Assembly (NCBI GenBank): GCA_039808765.1
Contig: JBDHTQ010000006.1
Span: 1-64,000 of the forward strand
Direction: 5' to 3'
DNA: 64,000 nucleotides
Origin: JBDHTQ01 sp039808765
GTDB lineage: Bacteria; Pseudomonadota; Alphaproteobacteria; UBA2400
Numbering within the stretch: the first letter of the stretch is position 1; each line of letters opens with the position of its first letter. The notes under the pieces are model-generated. The model did not search any database. It was not told the DNA's origin and saw nothing but the letters and a program-made list of their open reading frames with translations. Both the position numbers and the translations under genes were made by a program. Shown here in pieces: positions 34,588 to 43,379 of the stretch.

Positions 34588-34929
34588 GCGCTTAACCTTT
34601 CTGAATATACCACAGATAAACGCCTTGGAGAGCGTACAATATTTGAGGAGACGGTAAGCGATAAAACAACGTCCGTCAACCGACCAAAACAGACAATCCC
34701 ACACCTTTAGAAAATCGTTAAGCAGGTGGCATCAGAATAATCGTAGGCACCAAACAAAAAAGTCGTCTTCTTATTTAGCCGCTATCTTGCTTCAAAATCA
34801 GAATAAAATTCCCCTCAACTATGTTCGACTTGCCAAGATGGGTGAACGAAGCTAGATCATGATGCATCCGTCGTCATGGTAACGATGAAAGCACGCCCTA
34901 TCTTTTCAATCTAATCGGACGAGGTCGCT
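34588..34929. other. Intergenic region between dcd and membrane protein A
   Basis: These 342 bases separate divergent genes. I see no RNA gene, repeat or strong terminator. A GACGAGG ribosome site lies at its right edge. Confidence 0.4.
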
Positions 34930-35562
34930 TTGTTCACATTCATAAGGAACACTCCGCTCTATCTAAAACTTGCAGCTCATTGGTTGAAGTTTAACAGCCA
35001 TGGCTTGAATGATGCCCCATCTGATCGCGTGACAGGCCTGTCTTCTTTTCAAGTTTACTGGATTCTCATTCCCCTCGGAATAGTTTTTACTTATATTGAT
35101 CAGCTCCCTTTTTTTGAGCATTATCACGTTTCAGCGTTCGCATATCTTTCTGCTCAAACCATCGGGACGGTTATTGCTCTTGTTGCAGCTTGGGGGCTTG
35201 TTTGGCTGCTGGCTGAGAGTCAAAATCTTGCTGAACGCTTTTGGGCGTTTGTTGTGGTTAGCAATTGTTTCAACTTGCTTTGTACGCTTCTGTTTTCTGC
35301 CCCGTTTATCGCTATACAAGAGTCACACATTTTTACAATTAAAGAACTACAGGTTCTTGCGAGCATTCTTTACATTTACCTCTTCGTTGTTCAATGGTTT
35401 GTTGCATGGAAGACGTTGCGCTGCTCGCCTTTTTTAGCCATGGGTTTTTCAATTATCGTACCGATGATCGCAACAATCAGCAGCGACTTCGTTGACTTAA
35501 AACTTTACGGAACTCTTCGCCCCAATGAACAGGCATGGTTTGTTCTAAACAACAATCCATAA
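34930..35562 (+). CDS. Multi-pass membrane protein A (tandem paralog)
   Basis: The 210-residue protein starts at TTG, with GAGG five bases upstream. It has about five transmembrane helices after an N-terminal amphipathic segment (NTPLYLKLAAHW). The fingerprint near the end is CSPFLAMGFSIIVPMIATI, then DFVDLKLYG and RPNEQAWF. It shares this fingerprint, order of helices and length with the protein 419 bp downstream, so the two arose by duplication. I recognise no family. Confidence 0.7.
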   Translation: MFTFIRNTPLYLKLAAHWLKFNSHGLNDAPSDRVTGLSSFQVYWILIPLGIVFTYIDQLPFFEHYHVSAFAYLSAQTIGTVIALVAAWGLVWLLAESQNLAERFWAFVVVSNCFNLLCTLLFSAPFIAIQESHIFTIKELQVLASILYIYLFVVQWFVAWKTLRCSPFLAMGFSIIVPMIATISSDFVDLKLYGTLRPNEQAWFVLNNNP

Positions 35563-35981
35563 AAGATTCACCCCAATCTCCTTGTGCGTGCATAAATTAC
35601 ACGTATGCTGTTGAATTTTATTTTGCTGCGGCACACAGTGTCTGTTATAGGGCAGTTTTATGATTTTGGCTTTTTCGCAAATCTCATAAAAAAGCAAAAA
35701 GAATTGTCGTTAAAATTCAAACAACTGCGCCCGAAAAAACGCTCACACCTCTGTCCCTCACCTGCGAAACCAAGCGTTTTAGCGCTTCTTTAACCGTCTT
35801 CAGCTAAAGTAATAAAAGAGAAACCATAACATGATCATCATGTTTTCTCACCTGTTTTATCTCTAAAAGCCTGAAGTTTTCAGTGCTCCGTCGTTGCTCT
35901 TTGCATGGCGATAGGCATTTGTGCGCATTTTTTGTCTACGAGAAAAACGGGCGAGGAGCACTGGCTATCAAGGGAGCTGCT
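35563..35981. other. Spacer between the two paralogous membrane genes
   Basis: The 419 bases contain no gene I can support. A near-perfect palindrome AACATGATCATCATGTT (about 35828-35844) within GAGAAA ... TTTCTC arms might be an operator or hairpin. The last 30 bases carry the AGGGAG ribosome site of the downstream paralog. Confidence 0.4.
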
Positions 35982-36620
35982 ATGAACGTGTCGTTTATTA
36001 CAAAAATGCCCTTTTACGTTGGCCTTGCGTCGCATTGGTTTTTTTTGAAAGATACAGGGCTGCGCACCACACATATCAAACGGGAACGCGGTTTACTTTC
36101 TTTTCAATTTCTCATCTTCTTGCTGCCACTCACCCTTTTCATAACCTATTTTGAGCAGCAACCTTATTTTCAACATTATAATGTTCCGGCTGCCTTATGT
36201 CTCTTTTGGCAAATGGTCGGCTATGTTTCAGCAGTCGTGCTAGGATGGAATGTGGTTTGGCTTTTTGCACGCTCCCAACGGCTTGAAGATCGCTTTTGGA
36301 CATTCGTTTTTGTCTCAAATTGCTTTGCACTTTTTTGGGGACTCGCTTCTCCTTTGGTGTTTGTTGTTATTCAACACGGCCATCTTTTTACCTATGAAAA
36401 CTTTCAGATTGTCGCAGCCGCCATTTATCTCTATTTGCTTGCTGTGCAAGCTTATATCGCTCTTAAAGTTTTTGGTTGTTCGCCGTTTGTGGCATCCGGA
36501 CTAGCTATTATCAACCCGATGATCGCCACAATAATCAACGACTTCGTGAACATCAAACTCTATGGCGTTGCAAGACCGAACGAAGAAGTGTGGTTTTCTT
36601 TGCTCTATAACAGTTTATAA
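35982..36620 (+). CDS. Multi-pass membrane protein B (tandem paralog)
   Basis: The 212-residue protein is the second copy: KMPFYVGLASHW matches NTPLYLKLAAHW of the first, and CSPFVASGLAIINPMIATI, DFVNIKLYG and RPNEEVWF repeat the C-terminal fingerprint. It has about five membrane helices. The ATG has AGGGAG five bases upstream; the longer frame adds 33 residues with no similarity to the paralog. Substrate and function unknown. Confidence 0.72.
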   Translation: MNVSFITKMPFYVGLASHWFFLKDTGLRTTHIKRERGLLSFQFLIFLLPLTLFITYFEQQPYFQHYNVPAALCLFWQMVGYVSAVVLGWNVVWLFARSQRLEDRFWTFVFVSNCFALFWGLASPLVFVVIQHGHLFTYENFQIVAAAIYLYLLAVQAYIALKVFGCSPFVASGLAIINPMIATIINDFVNIKLYGVARPNEEVWFSLLYNSL

Positions 36621-36757
36621 AAATCTAAAAAGAAATTTTTTGAAAACACCGATTTTCTGGTCTCCTCATGTTCAGAGAAAACTGTTGACATCAACATCCG
36701 TTTTCTCCTAGCCTGAAGCACATGAGCACTTTTACCGTCATCTTTTTTCGACGATAA

Positions 36758-36789
36758 CGCTACCGCTTTATTAACTGAAGCGGGTAGCG
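36758..36789 (+). promoter_or_regulatory. Leader hairpin upstream of the GNAT-M20 operon
   Basis: CGCTACCGCTT and AAGCGGGTAGCG pair over 11 bp with one bulged base around an AT loop, 75 bp before the GNAT start codon. No T-run follows, so it is not a simple terminator. A TTGACA at 36683-36688 could serve as its upstream promoter -35 box. Confidence 0.35.
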
Positions 36790-36862
36790 CACAGGCTTAT
36801 TCAAATCTCAAATCCTGATTGCGTTATTTTTTTATCTTTTCTTCGTAAAAGCGAGACGCACG

Positions 36863-37603
36863 ATGGATAAAACAATACCTTATACACAATTGCAAACATG
36901 CACTCTGAAATCGGGCACGCCGTATTCGCTCGCAGACTTAACACATTTGGATGTGCCTAGCATTTTTAACAACCAATGTTGCGTTATAGAGGCACTCCTT
37001 CCTCACCAACGTAGCTTTATTTTACCCAAAAATAGAGAGGACTATCTCCGCCACTTTGAGCAGGGACATAAAGCAATAGGCTGCTTTATTGACGGAAAAC
37101 TCATCGGGCATTCCCTTGTTTACACTCCCAGATCATCAGACGAGGGCACAGGCATGGTCGATATGCCTGACTTTCATCATGATCACCAACAGACAGTCGT
37201 TATCAAGAACACCTGCGTTTTGCCCCAATGGCGTAACAATGGTCTTGCAGGACAAATGGCACGGTTGTGGCATAACCCTTTACTCGCAGGTGATCGCACA
37301 TATTGTTTGGCAGAAGTGGCGTATGGCAACCTGCAAAGTCTAGCAAGCTTATTATCTGCCAATTTCTTTGTTGTTGGCATGGGGACAGATCCCGATGACC
37401 AAACCATCGTTTTTAACATGATGGCTCGACATCATTCCTCGCAAGCAAATATAAATAAATCAGATGAATGTTTATACCTCTCTCTTGCGGGTGGTCCTGA
37501 GCAAATTGCCAGCGCGCTTAAACAGGGCTACCATGGTGTTAGATGCCATCGGACAAGCTGCGGCACTCAACTGGTGATGGCACGTCAGCAAATTTTTGAA
37601 TAA
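36863..37603 (+). CDS. GNAT-family N-acetyltransferase
   Basis: The 246-residue protein contains the GNAT acetyl-CoA signature: IKNTCVLPQWRNNGLAGQM, corresponding to motif A with the (Q/R)xxGxG/A loop, and a following helix-strand with CLAEVAYGNLQSLASLLSANF. Flanking strands (GCFIDGKLIGHSLVYTP) fit the central sheet. The N-terminal 60 and C-terminal 40 residues are extra. It ends 12 bp before the M20 gene and is almost certainly cotranscribed, so acylated small molecules may be made and unmade by this pair. Confidence 0.8.
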   Translation: MDKTIPYTQLQTCTLKSGTPYSLADLTHLDVPSIFNNQCCVIEALLPHQRSFILPKNREDYLRHFEQGHKAIGCFIDGKLIGHSLVYTPRSSDEGTGMVDMPDFHHDHQQTVVIKNTCVLPQWRNNGLAGQMARLWHNPLLAGDRTYCLAEVAYGNLQSLASLLSANFFVVGMGTDPDDQTIVFNMMARHHSSQANINKSDECLYLSLAGGPEQIASALKQGYHGVRCHRTSCGTQLVMARQQIFE

Positions 37604-37615
37604 AAGGATGCAACG

Positions 37616-38821
37616 ATGCCAATACGAGACGAAATTATAGCGCTGGCCAAAGAAGCCACCCTTTGGCGGCATGCCCTACATCGAAATCCACAAACTTCTT
37701 ATGAAGAGGTTTTTGCGCGCGATATGATCAAGCAAAAACTCTCGGCTTGGGATATTCCTTTTGAAGAAAACTGGGCAAAAACAGGTATTGTCGCAACACT
37801 TGAGGGGCAAAATAAATCATCCGGCAAAACAATTGGTTTGCGCGCGGATATTGACGCTTTAAACATTATTGAGAAACAGAACAAACCCTGGGTCTCTCAA
37901 ATTCATGGGAAGATGCATGGTTGCGGCCACGATGGCCACACAACGATGCTGTTAGCAGCGGCCTTTTACTTGAATAAAAACCCTAATTTCAATGGAACAG
38001 TTCACTTTATTTTTCAGCCCGCCGAAGAAAGCGTCACCGGGGCCATAACAATGATTGAAGAAGGACTCTTCACAAAACATCCTATGGATGCTGTTTATGG
38101 TATGCATAATTGGCCATGGCTTGATGCGGGAAAAATTGCGCTTTGCCCCGGCCCAATCATGGCCAGCGATGACGTTTTTTACGCGACTTTCACAGGAAAA
38201 GGTGGGCATGCCGCCATGCCACACCGCACGAAAGATCCCATTCCTGCGCTTGCGAGTGCTATTCTTGCTATCCAAACACTTGTCTCACGCGAGATTGACC
38301 CAATGGATACAGCTGTTATCAGCATAACAAATATTCATGCGGGCACAGGAGCCGACAACGTTCTCCCTGATCAAGCTGAACTGGTGGGATGCGTGCGGTC
38401 GTTAGAGCCTGAAACGCGTGCAAAAATTGAAACCCGTCTAAAATCAATTCTTGAAGGTGTTGCTCAATCCTATGAGCTCGATCTTGAGTTCAAAATTGAT
38501 CGCCTGGTGATGGCCACGGTCAACGATGCACAACAAGCCGCATTTTGCGCACAAGTCGCCCGCAATGTGGTAGGAGAAAAAAATGTAGAAGCCCACGTTA
38601 AACCAGCAATGACAGCTGAAGACTTTGGTGCAATGCTGGCCGAAGTCCCTGGCTGTTATATTTGGCTCGGACAAAGTTCGGGAGATGTAACAGCATGTTG
38701 CAACAACGGTTTGCATGCCTCAAACTATGACTTTAACGACGACGTGATTGCAATCGGGTGCGAATATTGGGTCAAGCTTGTTGAAACAGCACTTCCCTTG
38801 CTCAATAATACAGAAGATTAA
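37616..38821 (+). CDS. M20-family amidohydrolase (hippurate/N-acyl-amino-acid hydrolase-like)
   Basis: The 401-residue metalloenzyme has the M20D motifs: HRNPQTSYEE, LRADIDAL, HGCGHDGHTTML (metal ligands), FQPAEES, the dimerisation domain start GKGGHAAMPHRTKDPI and the C-terminal AEDFGAML. The enzyme splits amide bonds of N-acyl amino acids such as N-acetyl, hippurate or IAA conjugates; the exact substrate is not visible. It follows a GNAT acetyltransferase in the same operon. Confidence 0.9.
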   Translation: MPIRDEIIALAKEATLWRHALHRNPQTSYEEVFARDMIKQKLSAWDIPFEENWAKTGIVATLEGQNKSSGKTIGLRADIDALNIIEKQNKPWVSQIHGKMHGCGHDGHTTMLLAAAFYLNKNPNFNGTVHFIFQPAEESVTGAITMIEEGLFTKHPMDAVYGMHNWPWLDAGKIALCPGPIMASDDVFYATFTGKGGHAAMPHRTKDPIPALASAILAIQTLVSREIDPMDTAVISITNIHAGTGADNVLPDQAELVGCVRSLEPETRAKIETRLKSILEGVAQSYELDLEFKIDRLVMATVNDAQQAAFCAQVARNVVGEKNVEAHVKPAMTAEDFGAMLAEVPGCYIWLGQSSGDVTACCNNGLHASNYDFNDDVIAIGCEYWVKLVETALPLLNNTED

Positions 38822-38956
38822 ATTATTAAATTTGCACTCGCTGTCTGTTTCTCTTTAATCTCTGGTTTAGATTTTCTTATCCGCAAGCTAAGCCATGACC
38901 AACACCCTGTTTTCCAACCATTGGCTGGCCCACGATGAAAAGAAGAAGAGGTACCT

Positions 38957-39541
38957 ATGAAATTTTATTTCATCCGCCACGGGGAAACAGACTGGAACAA
39001 AGAAAAGCGTCTTCAGGGACGTACAGACATTCCTCTCAATGATGCCGGGCGCCAACAAGCACGCGACGCACTTAAAAAAATTATCCCCCTTAATCTTGAT
39101 CTGATTGTCAGCAGTCCGCTGATGCGGGCGAAAGAAACAGCGTTGATTATCAACGAGGCACTTCGTCTGCCGCTCCATTTTGATGATAATCTGGTTGAGC
39201 GCCACTTCGGTAAAATCGAAGGGATGAAGCAAGATGATATCAAAACATATCCTGAACATGAGCTTTTCGATCAGCAAACACCTTTTGACGCATGCGGACA
39301 ACGAATTCCACTAAAAGCGGAAACAATTGAAGCCGTTGCTGAGCGTGCATACTTTGCTCTTACACACCATCTAGGATTTTCTTCGCATAAAAACGTTTTA
39401 TTTTGTGCACATGGTGCCTGGTTTCGCTCATTGGTTTTTTCTAAAACCGGTGAGGTCTTACACCCCAATAATGCCACACCTTACTTCTGTGATTTTACCG
39501 CGAATCCAATTGTCAAAATTATTGATGATCCGTCACATTAA
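38957..39541 (+). CDS. Histidine phosphatase family protein (phosphoglycerate-mutase-like)
   Basis: The 194-residue protein has the catalytic RHG motif FIRHGETDWN, the LQGRTDIPLNDAGRQQA block, SSPLMRAKETA, the Glu of VERHFGKIEG and the second His in FCAHGAWFRSL. These features place it in the broad-specificity PhoE/GpmB/CobC branch that works on phosphate esters, not among cofactor-dependent glycolytic mutases with their longer sequence. The substrate is unknown. It is followed by a bidirectional hairpin. Confidence 0.9.
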   Translation: MKFYFIRHGETDWNKEKRLQGRTDIPLNDAGRQQARDALKKIIPLNLDLIVSSPLMRAKETALIINEALRLPLHFDDNLVERHFGKIEGMKQDDIKTYPEHELFDQQTPFDACGQRIPLKAETIEAVAERAYFALTHHLGFSSHKNVLFCAHGAWFRSLVFSKTGEVLHPNNATPYFCDFTANPIVKIIDDPSH

Positions 39542-39568
39542 TGGTGGCGTAAAACGCACCGATAAAAA

Positions 39569-39594
39569 TCCCGAAGAGATTTCTCTCTTCGGGA
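39569..39594. terminator. Terminator between histidine phosphatase and aldehyde dehydrogenase genes
   Basis: TCCCGAAGAGA and TCTCTTCGGGA pair perfectly over 11 bp around TTTC. A T-run follows on the minus strand (TTTTTATC), so it mainly ends the aldehyde dehydrogenase transcript; it may also stop the converging one. Confidence 0.85.
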
Positions 39595-39616
39595 CAGTAC
39601 GATGACGCAATGTATA

Positions 39617-41125
39617 TCAGAAAAATCCTTGCGGTTTCATGCTATAACTGACCAGCAAGTTTTTCGTCTGTTGATAGTGAGAAAGCATCATATGATGCGT
39701 TTCACGACCAATACCTGATTCTTTATACCCACCAAAAGCCGCATGCGCAGGATACGTGTGATAATTATTGGTCCATACCCGTCCTGCCTCAATTGCACGA
39801 CCTGCACGATAGGCCGTATTCATATCGCGGCTCCAAACACCGGCACCTAAGCCATAAACCGTGTCATTGGCCAGCGCGATTGCCTCGTCGAGTGTTTTAA
39901 ACGTGGTAACGGATAAAACAGGACCAAAAATCTCTTCCTGAAAAATCCTCATTTTATTGTGGCCATAAAACACCGTCGGCTCAATATAAAAACCACGGTC
40001 CAATCCCGACGATGGACACGATGCAGCCCCACCTGTTAAGAGCTGTGCGCCCTCTTTTTGACCGATATCAACATAGCTCATAATTTTATCGAATTGCTCC
40101 TTGGACGCTTGAGCACCAATCATCGTTTCGGGGTCGAGCGGATGTCCACGCTTAATCGCCTGAACACGTTTAACTGCCCGCGCGATAAAATCTTCGTAGA
40201 TATCCTCATGGACCAGTGCGCGGCTAGGACAGGTACAAACCTCTCCCTGATTGAGCGCAAAAAAAGCGAACCCTTCAAGCGCTTTTTGTACATAGTCATC
40301 GTCATGGGCCAACACGTCGCCAAAGAAAATGTTGGGGGATTTTCCTCCTAGTTCAAGCGTGATATTGGTTACGTGGTTGGCTGCGTAGCGCATAATTTCT
40401 TTGCCGACAGATGTTGACCCCGTGAAAGCGATTTTCGCAATGCGCGGACTTGCGGCCAAAGGCTTGCCGACTTCCACACCAAAACCGTTGACCACATTCA
40501 ACACACCTGGAGGAAGAATATCTTCAATGAGTTCAAGCACAACAAGAATAGATGCTGGTGTTTGCTCAGCAGGTTTAAGGACAACACAGTTACCAGCAGC
40601 AAGTGCGGGAGCCAGTTTCCATGCGGCCATGAGGATCGGAAAATTCCAAGGAATGATCTGCCCTACAACACCTAACGGCTCGTGGAAATGGTACGCAACC
40701 GTATCATGATCAAGCTCGGACAACGTGCCTTCTTGTGAACGAATACATCCTGCGAAATAACGGAAATGGTCTATGGCAAGAGGGATATCCGCATTCATTG
40801 TTTCGCGAATCGGCTTGCCATTATCCCACGTTTCAGCCTCGGCAATCAGCCGAAGATGCTCTTCCATCCGCTGTGCAATTGCCAACAAAACACGGGAACG
40901 CTCTGCGACACTTGCTTTTCCCCATGAGGATTTTGCTTTGTGCGCTGCATCCAAAGCAAGCTCCACATCACTTGCATCTGAACGCGGAATAAGACAAAGC
41001 ACTTCCCCTGTAACTGGTGTAATGTTTTCAAAATATCGGCCAGCAACAGGAGGCACCCACTGTCCTCCAATAAAATTCTCATATTGCTTTTTAAAGCTTG
41101 ATTTCACGGATGATGAGTTTGGCAT
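39617..41125 (-). CDS. NAD-dependent aldehyde dehydrogenase (ExaC/AldB type)
   Basis: The 502-residue enzyme has the catalytic Glu in ITLELGGKSPNIFF and nucleophilic Cys in NQGEVCTCPSRALV; the CTCPSR form is typical of the ExaC/AldB group, which oxidises acetaldehyde, chloroacetaldehyde and other short aldehydes. The NAD site appears as GSTSVGKEIM, and the last residues (YSMKPQGFF) match this group. A long AT-rich region upstream carries repeated TTGCA-N-TGCAA palindromes that may regulate it or its divergent neighbour. Confidence 0.93.
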   Translation of the reverse strand: MPNSSSVKSSFKKQYENFIGGQWVPPVAGRYFENITPVTGEVLCLIPRSDASDVELALDAAHKAKSSWGKASVAERSRVLLAIAQRMEEHLRLIAEAETWDNGKPIRETMNADIPLAIDHFRYFAGCIRSQEGTLSELDHDTVAYHFHEPLGVVGQIIPWNFPILMAAWKLAPALAAGNCVVLKPAEQTPASILVVLELIEDILPPGVLNVVNGFGVEVGKPLAASPRIAKIAFTGSTSVGKEIMRYAANHVTNITLELGGKSPNIFFGDVLAHDDDYVQKALEGFAFFALNQGEVCTCPSRALVHEDIYEDFIARAVKRVQAIKRGHPLDPETMIGAQASKEQFDKIMSYVDIGQKEGAQLLTGGAASCPSSGLDRGFYIEPTVFYGHNKMRIFQEEIFGPVLSVTTFKTLDEAIALANDTVYGLGAGVWSRDMNTAYRAGRAIEAGRVWTNNYHTYPAHAAFGGYKESGIGRETHHMMLSHYQQTKNLLVSYSMKPQGFF

Positions 41126-41523
41126 GAAACCCTCCCTTTCTTTTTGAAAGTTCGTTTAAAATTCAATATTTTTTTGTGTCGTTTTGATATCATTTTATCC
41201 CTTAATTTTATTTCTTTATTCCTGATACGCAACAGGGATAAAACTACGCATCACAAACAAATTATCTCAAACGACTATTGATAATGTGTTATGTTATTTT
41301 ATTTTTCCGTGATAAATGATTTAAAAAGAGCGCTATATTTTAGCTATTGCGCGCTGCAAAAATTGCACTGCAAGAAAATCATTTCCTTTTTGTTGCAATG
41401 CAACACGCATTATTGCACATAAAAAATTTGCGCTCGATGCACGATATGCTTTATTTTGACCAACAACGTGACTATAAAGTTTTTATTGTTAAATATAGGT
41501 TTTATAATGCGAAGGAGATCAAC
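41126..41523. other. AT-rich divergent region with repeated palindromes
   Basis: These 398 bases separate the aldehyde dehydrogenase from a small membrane-protein gene and are very AT-rich. Besides the palindromes listed separately, nothing gene-like is visible. Confidence 0.5.
41363..41403. promoter_or_regulatory. Paired TTGCA-N-TGCAA operator-like sites
   Basis: TTGCACTGCAA (41363-41373) and TTGCAATGCAA (41393-41403) are identical except for the central base, and their centres are 30 bp apart, about three helical turns. A degenerate third copy TTGCGCGCTGCAA lies at 41347-41359. Such spacing suits cooperative binding of a dimeric regulator to one DNA face. Confidence 0.5.
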
Positions 41524-41937
41524 GTGTCAGGCCAAAATGATAAACCTAATTCCTCATTGAGAATGAAGTTTTTTGGTGTTGCTGCCAAAGCAATCAAGAT
41601 TGCTGGCGCTGCCGCTCTTTGCACCTATTTCCCTGAACTTCCTTACAGTCTTACCTTGATCGCAATGGCTAAATTAAATATGGATCACTTTCCCCATTTT
41701 CGCCTTTTCAATTTACCCCGGGATAATGTCTCAAAAGTTGCCTCTCGATTTTGTCTGCTCGCTTGCTGCAATACTTGTGCGGTTTTTGCACAACTTGGTT
41801 TTATTCCTCAGTCATGGCGCCTCCCTGATGGCCAACCGATGCTCAACTATTTGTCCGCAGGAAAATCAGCTTTTTTAACTCTCGCGTGTGTTACGGTCGC
41901 CTGTCTTGTTAACCGTCAGCATCAGAAACCCAACTAA
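41524..41937 (+). CDS. Small uncharacterised membrane protein
   Basis: The 137-residue protein starts at GTG, with AAGGAG six bases upstream. It has a hydrophobic stretch at residues about 17-50, a polar middle (DHFPHFRLFNLPRDN) and two further hydrophobic segments, the first with four cysteines (FCLLACCNTCAVF), the last near the C-terminus. Nothing in it matches a family I know. Base composition is more AT-rich than in metabolic genes nearby. Function unknown. Confidence 0.6.
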   Translation: MSGQNDKPNSSLRMKFFGVAAKAIKIAGAAALCTYFPELPYSLTLIAMAKLNMDHFPHFRLFNLPRDNVSKVASRFCLLACCNTCAVFAQLGFIPQSWRLPDGQPMLNYLSAGKSAFLTLACVTVACLVNRQHQKPN

Positions 41938-42023
41938 ATCAAAGAACAACCAAGCGACCAAAGCCCGCACGAGCCAAGAAGCGGGCCAGAAACAAAAACA
42001 CACACTATCTTTTCTTTTTGGGT

Positions 42024-42052
42024 CGATAAACACTCTCTTTTGAGTGGTTATC
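42024..42052 (+). terminator. Hairpin sharing its 5' arm with the hairpin at 43308
   Basis: CGATAAACACTC pairs with GAGTGGTTATCG (one mismatch) around TCTTTT, about 90 bp after the preceding stop. The same CGATAAACACTCT arm recurs behind the next gene. Confidence 0.5.
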
Positions 42053-42171
42053 GCCGCAATCAATGAATGGCTCATGTCCAAAAATTAATTAATCTTGTTT
42101 TAATCTAAATAATTGCTTTGATCTTAGCGAAGCTGATAGCATCAAATCAATATTTTAAGATGGAGAAATAA

Positions 42172-43302
42172 ATGGTCGGCTTTTACAAGACGCTTAAACC
42201 TGACGATGCGATAGCGATGTTAAAAGAAACCGCAGATACTCTCAGAAGGCGACATAATAATTTAAAACCCGATTTTTTTTGTAAATTTGATCTTGAGGAT
42301 TATGTTCATTGCCATATTCATCAAGGTTTAACAATGCGCAGCACTCATAACCCAGAGCACGATGCCGCGCAATTCAAGCAGGATCTGCTTGAATTTTTTG
42401 ATAAACACGTGCCATCCCAGAAAACGACTGTGATATCAATTATTGAAGATCAAACTACTCGTGTTATTGATAGGGCGCATCAAGCCGCTTTCGATTTCAA
42501 CGAGCTTTTATTATATAAAGACAAAAATAAAATACCAAAATATCTTTATTCTGCCGAGTATAATTATCATAAAACCAATTTGATACAGTTTTTAAAAGCC
42601 TACAATAGTAGCGTGTCGCACATAATTTGCAGAAAGGGTTGTGCGAAAGAATATATAGATTTTATGCAAGAAAAAGACCCCGAGTTTAAAGATTTTATGT
42701 ACTTTTATGCCCAAGAATTGAAACCTATACGCATAAATATTAAAAACCAACTTTTTAAGTGTGTCGATCAAATTGATAGCGTTATTGATGAAGCAGAAAA
42801 ATACAAAAAAGCACATACCAATCATGATAATCAGCATGTTTTTGCTCAAACGATGACAGAGCTTGCTCTCCATTATCAGAAAATCAACGATGCTTTTTCA
42901 CTTATTAATGACGGCTCTTCGGCAATAAGCACCGATGTAAGGAGTGATTTTAATGATTATGCTGGGATGAAAGCTGGCTACGTTAAAAAACTTGTAACGC
43001 CCGATTTTACTTCAGGCATAAAGTATGTTCCGCCATCACCATATGTATGTGCACGAATTGCTGGATTGAGAAACCCCAGCCCAGCAGAGTGCACACTAAC
43101 ATTAAATGGAAATTTAATTTTTCGCGCCTACACCAGAGTGGGGCTATTTCTTAAAACGCATCTTATGGAGCGCTATAGGGGTATTTCACCCGATTATACA
43201 CTTTACCCGTCATTTCAAGAGGCTTTGGAGCGTGTCAGGTCTGAAGGTGGCAGACCGTTAGCGCGCATGATGAGCGCATTAAGAGGACATACGATCATGT
43301 AA
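42172..43302 (+). CDS. Uncharacterised 376-residue cytoplasmic protein
   Basis: No signal peptide, membrane helix or known domain is visible. The protein is rich in Lys, Asp, His and Asn, and the middle (residues about 60-270) is mostly helical, possibly coiled coil (for example QIDSVIDEAEKYKKAHTN). The last third has mixed structure with GIKYVPPSPYVCARIAGL. The gene is strongly AT-rich compared with its neighbours, has GGAG before its ATG and is flanked by two related hairpins. It looks like an acquired or fast-evolving gene; function unknown. Confidence 0.62.
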   Translation: MVGFYKTLKPDDAIAMLKETADTLRRRHNNLKPDFFCKFDLEDYVHCHIHQGLTMRSTHNPEHDAAQFKQDLLEFFDKHVPSQKTTVISIIEDQTTRVIDRAHQAAFDFNELLLYKDKNKIPKYLYSAEYNYHKTNLIQFLKAYNSSVSHIICRKGCAKEYIDFMQEKDPEFKDFMYFYAQELKPIRINIKNQLFKCVDQIDSVIDEAEKYKKAHTNHDNQHVFAQTMTELALHYQKINDAFSLINDGSSAISTDVRSDFNDYAGMKAGYVKKLVTPDFTSGIKYVPPSPYVCARIAGLRNPSPAECTLTLNGNLIFRAYTRVGLFLKTHLMERYRGISPDYTLYPSFQEALERVRSEGGRPLARMMSALRGHTIM

Positions 43303-43307
43303 TGCCG

Positions 43308-43339
43308 ATAAACACTCTTCATTTAAGGAGAGTGTTTAT
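43308..43339 (+). terminator. Hairpin behind the 376-residue gene
   Basis: ATAAACACTCT and AGAGTGTTTAT pair perfectly over 11 bp around a 10-base loop. It lies right after the stop codon. The T-run is weak, so termination is likely but not certain. Confidence 0.6.
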
Positions 43340-43379
43340 TGAATTTCAGATTTTTTAATACGGCATCTTCGGGCGTTTT

